Below, one piece after another: positions 1 through 7,423 of a stretch of 24,496 nt of DNA. The translations under genes and the position numbers were made by a program. Source of the stretch: JACQHJ01 sp038063075 (GTDB lineage Bacteria; Patescibacteriota; Microgenomatia; Levybacterales; UBA12049); contig JBBTVW010000040.1 of NCBI GenBank assembly GCA_038063075.1, positions 1-24,496 of the forward strand. The letters are read 5' to 3'. Every line of letters begins with the position of its first letter. The stretch's first letter is position 1. The notes beneath the pieces were generated by a model. That model was not told the origin of the DNA, ran no database searches, and saw only the letters and a list, made by a program, of their open reading frames with translations.

Positions 1-1181
1 ATATGCCTATATGTTCCACCTATTGGAATCACATTTTGAGGCCTAGTTAAACTCATCATAAGCATTAAATCCTCGCTTGCTCCATGTCCAGAAACATGAA
101 AATCATCACTAACCTCTGAATAAATTGCCCTTGCGCCCTTTTTGGCAATTTCATCTATTAATGAATTAACTGATATTTCATTTCCTGGAATTGCTTCTGA
201 AGAAAAAACTACTGTATCTTGTGGTCTTAATTTTACTTCTCTAAATTCGTCACCAACTATTCTTGTTAAAGCTGAGTTTTCTTGTCCCTGACTTCCTGCA
301 ACAACTAAGACCAAATCTTTATCTTTAAAATTACGTAAATCTTTAACTTCTACTTCCATTCCTTTTGGAATATTCATATATCCCATATTTTGAGCAATTT
401 CTTTACACTTAATAACAGATCTACCAATAAAACAAATCTTTCTATTTAATTTCATTGCCGCATGAATAACCTGATTTAATCTTGATATATTAGAAGAATA
501 AGTTGTAACCATGAATTTTCCCGCTGTTTCTTCCATGGCTTTTTCAAATGCCATTGTTAATTTTGCCTCAGAAGGAGTTCTGCCTGGCTTTTCAGATCTT
601 AAGCTATCTGATAATAAGCAAAGTATGCCTAAGTCTCCAGCTTGAGAAATTTTCTTAAACTCTGTTTTTTTACCATCATATGGTGTTAAATCAAACTTAA
701 AATCACTTCCATGATAAAAATTACCAGCTGGAGTTTTGATAAAAATGTTTGAAGTATCTGGAACACTATGCGTAATTCTTATAAAAGAAATTGTAAAGCT
801 ACCAACCTTTAACTCCCCACCATTAAAATCAACTTTTTTAACTCTTTGGGTAAGACCAAATTCATTTAACTTACTATTTGCAAACTCTGCTGTTAGGGGA
901 GTTGCAAAAATTGGAAATGAAGGCAATTCTGGCAAGATATATGGAAGTGCTCCCATATGATCTTCATGTCCATGAGATATAGCCATTCCAACAATTTTCT
1001 TACCTGAAGTTTTTAAATAGGAAACATCTGGAATTAATAAATCTACGCCAACCATTGTTTCGTTTGCAAATCCTAAACCACAATCAACAATGAATATCTC
1101 ATTTTTATATTCGTAGATATACATGTTTTTTGTAACATCTGATGCACCACCTAGGGGTATAATTGAAACTTTTTCTTCCAT
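1..1181 (-). CDS. rnj: Ribonuclease J, partial (3' end outside window)
   Basis: RNase J is a cytoplasmic metallo-beta-lactamase/beta-CASP nuclease with endo- and 5'-3' exonuclease activity in mRNA decay and rRNA maturation. Seen here: 393 codons from the ATG at 1181, with the C-terminus lost at the window edge (family length is about 550). Motif 2 is HGHEDH at residues 70-75, followed by the THSVPD histidine, the GSDFKFD aspartate, a GSQGQ loop, an IPGNE segment and the beta-CASP SGHG. The usual VHGEYR metal-ligand segment near the domain end reads IGGTYR at 387-392, so glycine 388 stands where the motif-5 histidine is expected. The start lies two bases after the stop of the Lon-like ATPase gene, with no Shine-Dalgarno sequence, so translational coupling is likely. 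Family assignment is firm; full activity is less certain because of the missing ligand. Confidence 0.93.
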   Translation of the reverse strand, partial: MEEKVSIIPLGGASDVTKNMYIYEYKNEIFIVDCGLGFANETMVGVDLLIPDVSYLKTSGKKIVGMAISHGHEDHMGALPYILPELPSFPIFATPLTAEFANSKLNEFGLTQRVKKVDFNGGELKVGSFTISFIRITHSVPDTSNIFIKTPAGNFYHGSDFKFDLTPYDGKKTEFKKISQAGDLGILCLLSDSLRSEKPGRTPSEAKLTMAFEKAMEETAGKFMVTTYSSNISRLNQVIHAAMKLNRKICFIGRSVIKCKEIAQNMGYMNIPKGMEVEVKDLRNFKDKDLVLVVAGSQGQENSALTRIVGDEFREVKLRPQDTVVFSSEAIPGNEISVNSLIDEIAKKGARAIYSEVSDDFHVSGHGASEDLMLMMSLTRPQNVIPIGGTYRH

Positions 1182-1183
1182 AA

Positions 1184-2245
1184 TTAACTAATAAATTGTT
1201 TTATATTTTCTTCTGTTATAAACATTTTACCACTTTTATCAAACTTTCCCTCGACTATCATTCTTGCTACTCTTCTAGCTAAAGTTTCTAGTGTTCTTTC
1301 AAGGCTTCTGGTTCCACTATCAAATCCAAGTGGTCTAATTATCATTGGCCAAACAGTATCCATAATAGATATTTGACCATTTTCTAAACCTGACTGATAC
1401 ATAATTTTAGGAAATAAGTAATTCTTACCAATAACAATCTTTTCTTCATCGCTATATGATGGCATTTGAATAATTTCCATTCTATCTAATACAGCTGTTG
1501 AAATATTAGTCGTATTATTTGCTGTAGCAACAAATAAAACACGTGATAAATCAAATGGATAATCAACGTAATGATCGCTAAAATTTTTATTTTGCTCGCT
1601 ATCAAGTAGCTCAACTAAAACTCCCATAATATCTGCTCGTGCACTATCAGAAACTCTATCAAGTTCATCAAGAAGTATTACTGTATTTCTACTATTTGCA
1701 TGAATTAATTTTTTAATAATCAGTCCTGGTTCTGCATCAGGAAAACTTCGAGATTGTCCTCTTAATGAAAGCGAATCTCCCATTCCACCAAATGGAATTC
1801 TTTCATATCTCCTACCCAAAGCCTCAGCAATTGAATAAACTAGTGTTGTTTTTCCAGTTCCTGCTAATCCAACTAGACAAAGAATTGGCGCTTTAATCTC
1901 ACTAGATGATGCTTTTTGCATACTTAAGATTAAAGAAGAAAGATATTCTAAGATTGTATTTTTAACACTTTCTAAACCATAATGATTCTTATCTAAAACT
2001 TGCTTTGCAAGATTAATATCCATTGTGTCTTTTGTTTCCATATTAAAAGGAAGAGAACAAGCTAAATTTATATAATTTTGTATATTTTCAAAGTTTGAAA
2101 TCTGACTATTACCGGTTTTTAAACTCATCTTAATAATTGAGAGCATTGTGTTTATTTTTTCGACTAAATCAGAGGGTAAGCTTGCGGTCTTAACTTTTTC
2201 TTCTAATTTTAAAATCTCTTGATCGATAGATTGGACAGAATCCAT
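1184..2245 (-). CDS. Lon-type AAA+ ATPase lacking the protease domain
   Basis: The 353-residue protein aligns by eye with the central ATPase part of Lon. It has the entry segment LDKNHYGLESVK near residue 84, Walker A GLAGTGKT at 126-133, Walker B ILLDELD near 189-195, the Lon-type stretch SEQNKNFSDHY at 216-226, sensor-1 TANN near 241-244, an arginine finger in LDRME at 253-257 and sensor-2 GTRSLER at 311-317. It stops where Lon's Ser-Lys protease domain should begin, and only about 80 residues replace the long N-terminal substrate domain. The pore-loop region normally like TYIGA reads SFPDA. It should therefore bind and hydrolyse ATP but not cut proteins. It follows pnp by 43 bases and precedes RNase J by 2. 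A -10-like TATTAT at 2254-2259 ends eight bases before the ATG and may give a leaderless start. A remodelling role near RNA-decay enzymes is inference. Confidence 0.85.
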   Translation of the reverse strand: MDSVQSIDQEILKLEEKVKTASLPSDLVEKINTMLSIIKMSLKTGNSQISNFENIQNYINLACSLPFNMETKDTMDINLAKQVLDKNHYGLESVKNTILEYLSSLILSMQKASSSEIKAPILCLVGLAGTGKTTLVYSIAEALGRRYERIPFGGMGDSLSLRGQSRSFPDAEPGLIIKKLIHANSRNTVILLDELDRVSDSARADIMGVLVELLDSEQNKNFSDHYVDYPFDLSRVLFVATANNTTNISTAVLDRMEIIQMPSYSDEEKIVIGKNYLFPKIMYQSGLENGQISIMDTVWPMIIRPLGFDSGTRSLERTLETLARRVARMIVEGKFDKSGKMFITEENIKQFIS

Positions 2246-2253
2246 ACATTTTT

Positions 2254-2259
2254 ATAATA
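2254..2259 (-). promoter_or_regulatory. Possible -10 box for the Lon-like/rnj pair
   Basis: TATTAT lies eight bases upstream of the Lon-like start codon at 2245, in the short gap after pnp. No convincing -35 hexamer is visible, so this may be only a weak internal promoter, with most transcription reading through from rpsO-pnp. Confidence 0.35.
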
Positions 2260-2288
2260 CAAAAACTGGCTATAACTTACTAGTGGCT

Positions 2289-4646
2289 TTAATAGCGTGG
2301 TTTTTTACCGTATTTATTTTTTTGCTGCCAATTCTCTCTTCTTTCTCTTTTAAACTGCATTGATAATGGATGCTCTGATGTAGTTGGAGCTCCTGATCCA
2401 GACATAACTGGTGGACGTCTATCAAAGCTTCTTGGTGCTCTTGGGCCTCTTGGTGCAAAACTTCTTGGCTCATATCCTCTAGATTCTCCACCCATTCTTG
2501 GGGTTTGAGGAGCTTTTTCTTTAGCTTCTGCATCTGCTCCAAAAAGCATTGAAAGATTTATTCTTCCTTGATCATCAATTTCTGCTACTCTTACTTTTAC
2601 TTGTTGTCCGATTTGAACAATATCATTTGGATTATTTACATATTCTGTAGACATTTTAGAAACATGAACCATTCCTTCTTTACCAGGTAAGAACTCTACA
2701 AAAGCTCCAAATGGTAAAATTCTTTTAACTTCGCCTTCAAATGCTTCTCCTACTGTTACTTCTCTTGTTAATGACTTAACCCAATCAACTGCTTTTTGAA
2801 CTGCCTCTTCGCTTGTACCTGAAATTGCTACTGATCCATCATCTTCAACATCGACTGTTGCACCAGTTGTAGCAATAATATTTTTAATAACTTTTCCTCC
2901 TGGCCCAATTACTTCTCCAATTTTTTCAACTGGAATTTTTACAATTTCAATTTTGGGTGCAAACGTACTAACTTCTTCTCTTGAAGTTGGCATTACTGAA
3001 AGCATTTTTTCTAAAATTTGTAATCTTGCAACTTTTGCTTTTTCAAAAGTTTCTTTTATTTGATCAATATTTAGTCCTGCAATTTTTACATCAAGCTGAA
3101 TTGCTGTAATTCCATCTGTAGTTCCTGCAACTTTAAAATCCATATCTCCAGAAAAATCTTCAAGCCCTAAGATATCTGTAAGTAAAACGTATTCCTTATC
3201 TGGATCTTCACCCGTCATAAGACCAATTGCAATTCCAGCAACGGGTTTTATAATTGGTACTCCAGCATCCATTAATGCAAGAGTTGATCCACAAGTTGAT
3301 GCCATTGAAGTTGATCCGTTTGAAGAAAGAATTTCTGAAACTACTCTAACTGTATAAGGAAAAATATCTTGGCTTGGGATAACTGCCATTATTGCTCTTT
3401 CAGCTAAAGCTCCATGGCCAATTTCTCTTCTTGATGGTGTTCCCATTCTTCCTGTTTCTCCAACACTATATGGTGGCATTGAATAATGATGAATATATCT
3501 TTTTATTTCTTCTCCGCCAGCAGACTCAATTAATTGCTCCATTTTTGGACTTCCTAATGTTACTACTGTTAAGGCTTGCGTATCTCCTCTTTGGAAAATT
3601 GCACTTCCATGAGTTCTTGGGAGAAGTCCTACTTTTGCATCAATTTGTCTTATTTCATCAATCTTTCTTCCATCTGCTCTTTTTTTATTTTTCAAAACAT
3701 CAGCTCTAATTCCTTTAAACATTACTTTTTCTAAAGCTTGAGCTACTAATTTTTTATCAACGCTACCTTCAGGATTAGCTAATTTTTCACTTTCAAAAAT
3801 CTTATCTGTTACATCTGCTGCTTCAGAAGAATTCGCTTCTTTACTTGCTCTAAGAGGAATAAGAGCTAAAATTTCATCTTTATATTTTTTCTCTAAGGTT
3901 TTTGCCATTTCTAAAAGTACACTGTCTACTGGAGTTTCCTGTTTTTTAACTCCAACTTTTTTAGCAAAATCTTCAATTACATCAATTATTTTTGTATTCT
4001 CAACTTGTGCTTTTTTAATTGCTTCAAGCATTACCTCTTCAGAAACCTGTAAAGATCCTGCTTCCAGCATTAAGGTTTTATCTTTTGTTTGAGTTGCTAC
4101 TAGATCTAGATCTGAGAATCCAGACTCTGCGCTTCCTGGATTTATCATTAAATCTGCATTTCCATTGCCATTTTCTTTAACATAACCAACTCTTACTGCT
4201 GATACTGGACCAGCCCATGGGATTGGTGATGCATGAAGTGCTGCTGAAACAGCTATGATTGCCAAGACATCTGGTTCATTTTCTCCATCAACTGACAACA
4301 CTGTTACTACTACTTGAACGTCTTTTTTAAATGCTTTTGGAAATAGTGGCCTAATTGATCTATCAATTAATCTGCCTGTGAGGATTGCGTCATCTGTTGG
4401 TCTTCCTTCTCTTTTTACCCATCTTGATCCTTTAATTCTTCCCCCAGCATAAAGTCTTTCAACGTATTCAACGCTTAGTGGAAAATAATCTAATTCTGTA
4501 TTTTTTGAACCAGCCACAACAGTAGCTAGAACCATTGTATCTCCAAGTCTTGCTAAAACTGACGATGTAGCTTGTCTTGCTAGTTCACCTGTTTCTAATG
4601 TTAATAATTTTCCTGCAATTTCAGTACTTACTGAGGTTTTTTTCAT
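2289..4646 (-). CDS. pnp: Polyribonucleotide nucleotidyltransferase (PNPase)
   Basis: PNPase is the trimeric phosphorolytic 3'-5' exoribonuclease that degrades mRNA to nucleoside diphosphates. The 785-residue product has two RNase PH cores (about residues 10-230 and 325-550), with the catalytic segment LTDILGLEDFSGDMDFKVAG at 489-508 carrying the expected aspartates. A KH domain follows at about 565-625 (GEVIGPGGKVIKNI) and an S1 domain at about 630-700. The protein is longer than the usual 700-710 residues because of a basic tail from 701 to 785 rich in R, P, G and S (for example RSFAPRGPRAPRSF), likely disordered and RNA-binding. The ATG at 4646 lies seven bases after rpsO, the classical rpsO-pnp order, so both should be transcribed from the promoter at 4947-4975. 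Assignment is secure. Confidence 0.98.
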   Translation of the reverse strand: MKKTSVSTEIAGKLLTLETGELARQATSSVLARLGDTMVLATVVAGSKNTELDYFPLSVEYVERLYAGGRIKGSRWVKREGRPTDDAILTGRLIDRSIRPLFPKAFKKDVQVVVTVLSVDGENEPDVLAIIAVSAALHASPIPWAGPVSAVRVGYVKENGNGNADLMINPGSAESGFSDLDLVATQTKDKTLMLEAGSLQVSEEVMLEAIKKAQVENTKIIDVIEDFAKKVGVKKQETPVDSVLLEMAKTLEKKYKDEILALIPLRASKEANSSEAADVTDKIFESEKLANPEGSVDKKLVAQALEKVMFKGIRADVLKNKKRADGRKIDEIRQIDAKVGLLPRTHGSAIFQRGDTQALTVVTLGSPKMEQLIESAGGEEIKRYIHHYSMPPYSVGETGRMGTPSRREIGHGALAERAIMAVIPSQDIFPYTVRVVSEILSSNGSTSMASTCGSTLALMDAGVPIIKPVAGIAIGLMTGEDPDKEYVLLTDILGLEDFSGDMDFKVAGTTDGITAIQLDVKIAGLNIDQIKETFEKAKVARLQILEKMLSVMPTSREEVSTFAPKIEIVKIPVEKIGEVIGPGGKVIKNIIATTGATVDVEDDGSVAISGTSEEAVQKAVDWVKSLTREVTVGEAFEGEVKRILPFGAFVEFLPGKEGMVHVSKMSTEYVNNPNDIVQIGQQVKVRVAEIDDQGRINLSMLFGADAEAKEKAPQTPRMGGESRGYEPRSFAPRGPRAPRSFDRRPPVMSGSGAPTTSEHPLSMQFKRERRENWQQKNKYGKKPRY

Positions 4647-4653
4647 TTATAAA

Positions 4654-4923
4654 TTAGTTCTTAAGCCCAACTCTTTTTGTTATCTCAGAGGACCTCTTTT
4701 TGTCCACTTTTTCTAAAAAGTTAATTAGTCTTCTTCTTTTTGCAATCATGGATAAAAGTCCTCGTCTTGAATGATTATCATGTCCATGTAATTTTAAGTG
4801 CTCAGTTAGTCTTTCAATTCTATGTGTTAAAAGCGCAACTTGAACTTCAGGACTTCCTGTATCGCCTTTTACTGTTTGAAATTCTTTAATTATGTCTTTT
4901 TTCTGAGAAGTACTAAGTGGCAT
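4654..4923 (-). CDS. rpsO: 30S ribosomal protein S15
   Basis: S15 is a primary 16S rRNA-binding protein of the small-subunit platform. The 89-residue length is exactly typical. Recognisable family segments are the N-terminal STSQKKDIIKEF, GDTGSPEVQVALLTHRIERLTEHLK at about 20-44, HSRRGLL near 51-57 and the basic RRRLINFLEK segment near 64-73. It is the first gene after a strong promoter at 4947-4975. The predicted leader is only about 15 bases, is AT-rich and has no Shine-Dalgarno sequence. pnp follows seven bases downstream, as in many bacteria. Confidence 0.98.
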   Translation of the reverse strand: MPLSTSQKKDIIKEFQTVKGDTGSPEVQVALLTHRIERLTEHLKLHGHDNHSRRGLLSMIAKRRRLINFLEKVDKKRSSEITKRVGLKN

Positions 4924-4946
4924 AAAATTAAGTTTAATTAAGTTCT

Positions 4947-4975
4947 ATTATATCAGCTTAAAGTTCCTTTATCAA
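4947..4975 (-). promoter_or_regulatory. Sigma70-type promoter of rpsO-pnp
   Basis: On the minus strand TTGATA (4970-4975), a 17-base spacer and TATAAT (4947-4952) give 11 of 12 consensus matches with ideal spacing. It sits in the gap between the DHH-fold gene and rpsO. Initiation is expected near 4939-4940, leaving a leader of roughly 15 bases. Confidence 0.85.
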
Positions 4976-4985
4976 CGACTAATTC

Positions 4986-5891
4986 TTAGAAGCTTGTTGA
5001 GCCTTTGTAAATCTTAGGCTCTAACCAATCATCCGGAGGTGTAGCTTTTACTGGTTGACTTAAATTCTCCTTTCGTTCAATCTCTTCTGTTCTAACTTTA
5101 CTTTCAGTTTGCTTTATGAAATCATCTTGTCTTGGTGCTTGCCTTTGATCTAAGACTCCCTGATTTGGCCTAACTGCACCAGATCTCATTAAAATTCCGG
5201 CCATTTCAAACGCAAGTGAACTTGTATTTGGGTTTTGAAAATTATTTGTCGCAGATGCTATTCCAGTCATTAAGTTTTGAGCAATATCAATATCTAATCT
5301 GTAATTTAAGGAAATAATAAGATTAGCTACTGCTTCAGAAATTGAAGAAAGCTTTGTGGAAACCATAACAATATCTCCATATCCTTGATTTTGAGGCTTG
5401 TTGTCAATATTTATTAAAACTGTATCTTTTAAGTTATTTACATCATAAAGAGTACCTAAATCCGTAATTCTTTCTGCTCCAATTACAAATAATAATTCTG
5501 GAGATGCTCCACCTCTTGTATATTTAACATCTTGCTCATCAAAATTAAGTCCTAATTCTCCAGCCTTAACTACTATGTTTAGGAAATTATCATCTCTTGT
5601 GTATGAAACTTTTTCAATTTCTCCTTCTCTATATGGAAAAGAGACTATTAAATCTCCTGTGCCTGCTCCAAGAGTTGCTTGAACTCTATCGATTCCAACT
5701 AAATTTGAAACTTCAACTAATGGATTTGTAGGGGAAGCTACTGTTATGTTTTTACCTAAAGAGGAGAAAGAAAGATATAATCCTAAAGCAGCAGCCATCT
5801 CATCCATTAAAGGATTTGCTGGAACTGCAATAGCAATATTAGTATATTTTTCTATTGCTTCTCTAATCTTTGTAAATGTTAAATTATCCAT
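4986..5891 (-). CDS. DHH-fold protein without catalytic residues (NrnA-like position)
   Basis: The 301-residue protein has the layout of the DHH domain of NrnA/RecJ-type phosphoesterases but lacks its metal ligands. Motif I, normally H-x-NPDGDA, reads PANPLMDE at 24-31, keeping only the second aspartate. The DHH signature reads DNK at 163-165 inside the otherwise typical context NIDNKPQNQGYGD. The later GI-x-x-DTG motif reads GIASATN at 210-216. The DHHA1 substrate domain with its glycine-rich GGGH motif is absent. From about residue 240 the protein is a polar, probably disordered tail ending in a compact WLEPKIYKG segment. It starts eight bases after infB, where nrnA stands in the classical nusA-infB cluster. 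Hydrolase activity is unlikely; a nucleotide- or RNA-binding structural role is inference. The fold call rests on motif context, not on a search. Confidence 0.7.
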   Translation of the reverse strand: MDNLTFTKIREAIEKYTNIAIAVPANPLMDEMAAALGLYLSFSSLGKNITVASPTNPLVEVSNLVGIDRVQATLGAGTGDLIVSFPYREGEIEKVSYTRDDNFLNIVVKAGELGLNFDEQDVKYTRGGASPELLFVIGAERITDLGTLYDVNNLKDTVLINIDNKPQNQGYGDIVMVSTKLSSISEAVANLIISLNYRLDIDIAQNLMTGIASATNNFQNPNTSSLAFEMAGILMRSGAVRPNQGVLDQRQAPRQDDFIKQTESKVRTEEIERKENLSQPVKATPPDDWLEPKIYKGSTSF

Positions 5892-5899
5892 ATGGGTAT

Positions 5900-7369
5900 T
5901 TAGCTATGGGATATTAACATATCTCCTATAGTAAAGTCAAGGGAAGGGGAGAGGATTACGCCCGCTTCTTCCCCTTCTTCAGCTTTAGAAGTTTGCTCTT
6001 TACCTTTTCTAACAGAGGCAACTCTACTTTCACCAATCACTTCTTCTCCCCTAGTAACTCTTACCTTATCTCCTTTTGCAATTCTTCCTTCAACCACTTT
6101 TACCCCACAAACCTTTGTTTTTTCGTAAGGAAAACTTGCTAAAATCTTTACTATACCTAATATTTCTTCCTGTAAAGCTTCAAGTTTTCCCTGAACAAAA
6201 TCACTTATTTCATCAATCATTTCATAAATAATGGTGTAACTTTTTACCAAGACTTTTTCATTTTTTGCTAGAGTTTGAATTTCTGGTTTAATTTTTACAT
6301 TAAAACCTAAAACAATTGAGCCAGTTGATTTGGCAAATAAAACATCTGAGACTTCAATGTCGCCTGTTTTCTTAATAACTATCTGGACGTTTTCTGGCAA
6401 AGAACTTGTGATTGCTTCAAGCGATCCTTGACTATCTGCACAAAGAACAACTGAAAGCATTTTTTGATCCTCTTGGTCAAAAGGGGAAGTTGGAAGATTT
6501 GATTTTTCTTCTTTATATTCAAGCGTTACTTCTTTTTGTGTATTTGTAACAATTTCTCCAACTGGAGGAACTTGTTCAAATCCCAAAACCTCAACTGCTT
6601 GACCAACACTTGCCTCACTAAGAGTTTCTCCTGCGTTTGTAACTAAACTCCTAACCTTACCTTTTGCACTTCCTGCATAGATTGGATCTCTAAATTTTAG
6701 TTTTCCATTTTTTACAACCATTGTTGCTTTTGGACCTGATTTTTGATCAAGCTTTGATTCAATAACGATTCCCATAAAAGCACCAGTATCAGTAAAGGGA
6801 TAAAAATTTGCATCTCTTTTAACATCGTAAACAAGAAGAATTAAATCCAAAAGTTCTTTAATATTCTTCCCTTCTTTTGCGCTAACTTCAATATATGGAA
6901 CGTCTCCTCCATAATTTTCAAGTAAAACTTCTTCTTTTAATAGTTGCTGTATTGCTTTATCGACTAATTTTTGGGGATCATCTGATTTTGTAAAAACAAC
7001 TATAAATGGCACCTTTGATGCTTTAAGCAAATTAATACTCTCTATTGTTTGAGGCATTACTCCATCAACACTTGAAACAACTAAAAGTCCCACGTCTGCG
7101 GCTGCAACTCCTCTTCCTCTCATTTTTGAAAAAGCTTGATGTCCAGGCGTATCGATAAAAGTAATATATTCTTTTTTGCCATCATGTACTACCTCTATTT
7201 GAGAAGCTCCGATTTTTTGGGTGATTCCACCATGTTCTCCTGCTGCAACACTTGTTTTTCTAATAGCGTCTAAGAGGGTTGTTTTACCGTGATCAACGTG
7301 GCCAACTACCGCAACTACTGGCGGATAGAATTTATCTGCAATTTTAATAGGCTTATTTGATTTATCCAT
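5900..7369 (-). CDS. infB: Translation initiation factor IF-2 (short form)
   Basis: IF-2 is the GTPase that places fMet-tRNA on the 30S subunit and promotes subunit joining. The 489-residue protein begins almost directly with the G domain: G1 GHVDHGKT at 23-30, G2 GGITQ at 47-51, G3 DTPGH at 73-77, and G5 SAK near 163. G4 is TKSD at 127-130 instead of the usual NKxD. The domain-II beta-barrel, the C1 domain and the fMet-tRNA-binding C2 domain (from about 400) follow. The long N-terminal extension of most IF-2 proteins is missing. A clear AAGGA Shine-Dalgarno sequence (7379-7383) stands nine bases before the ATG, fitting its place as second gene after nusA with a 54-base gap. Confidence 0.97.
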   Translation of the reverse strand: MDKSNKPIKIADKFYPPVVAVVGHVDHGKTTLLDAIRKTSVAAGEHGGITQKIGASQIEVVHDGKKEYITFIDTPGHQAFSKMRGRGVAAADVGLLVVSSVDGVMPQTIESINLLKASKVPFIVVFTKSDDPQKLVDKAIQQLLKEEVLLENYGGDVPYIEVSAKEGKNIKELLDLILLVYDVKRDANFYPFTDTGAFMGIVIESKLDQKSGPKATMVVKNGKLKFRDPIYAGSAKGKVRSLVTNAGETLSEASVGQAVEVLGFEQVPPVGEIVTNTQKEVTLEYKEEKSNLPTSPFDQEDQKMLSVVLCADSQGSLEAITSSLPENVQIVIKKTGDIEVSDVLFAKSTGSIVLGFNVKIKPEIQTLAKNEKVLVKSYTIIYEMIDEISDFVQGKLEALQEEILGIVKILASFPYEKTKVCGVKVVEGRIAKGDKVRVTRGEEVIGESRVASVRKGKEQTSKAEEGEEAGVILSPSLDFTIGDMLISHS

Positions 7370-7378
7370 AAATTAATT

Positions 7379-7383
7379 TCCTT
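7379..7383 (-). promoter_or_regulatory. Shine-Dalgarno site of infB
   Basis: AAGGA on the minus strand, nine bases upstream of the infB ATG, supports that start. It contrasts with the leaderless starts of most first genes in this window. Confidence 0.7.
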
Positions 7384-7423
7384 TTGCGACAAGAATTTTA
7401 TTTTTAATAAATAATTTCTCATA

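Noticed and set aside
736..960. Plus-strand open frame opposite RNase J
   Set aside because: It is antisense to the conserved beta-lactamase core, and the protein has no family features.
2270..2542. Minus-strand frame overlapping the pnp 3' end
   Set aside because: Low-complexity Q/E/H-rich translation of the R/P/G tail of PNPase in another frame.
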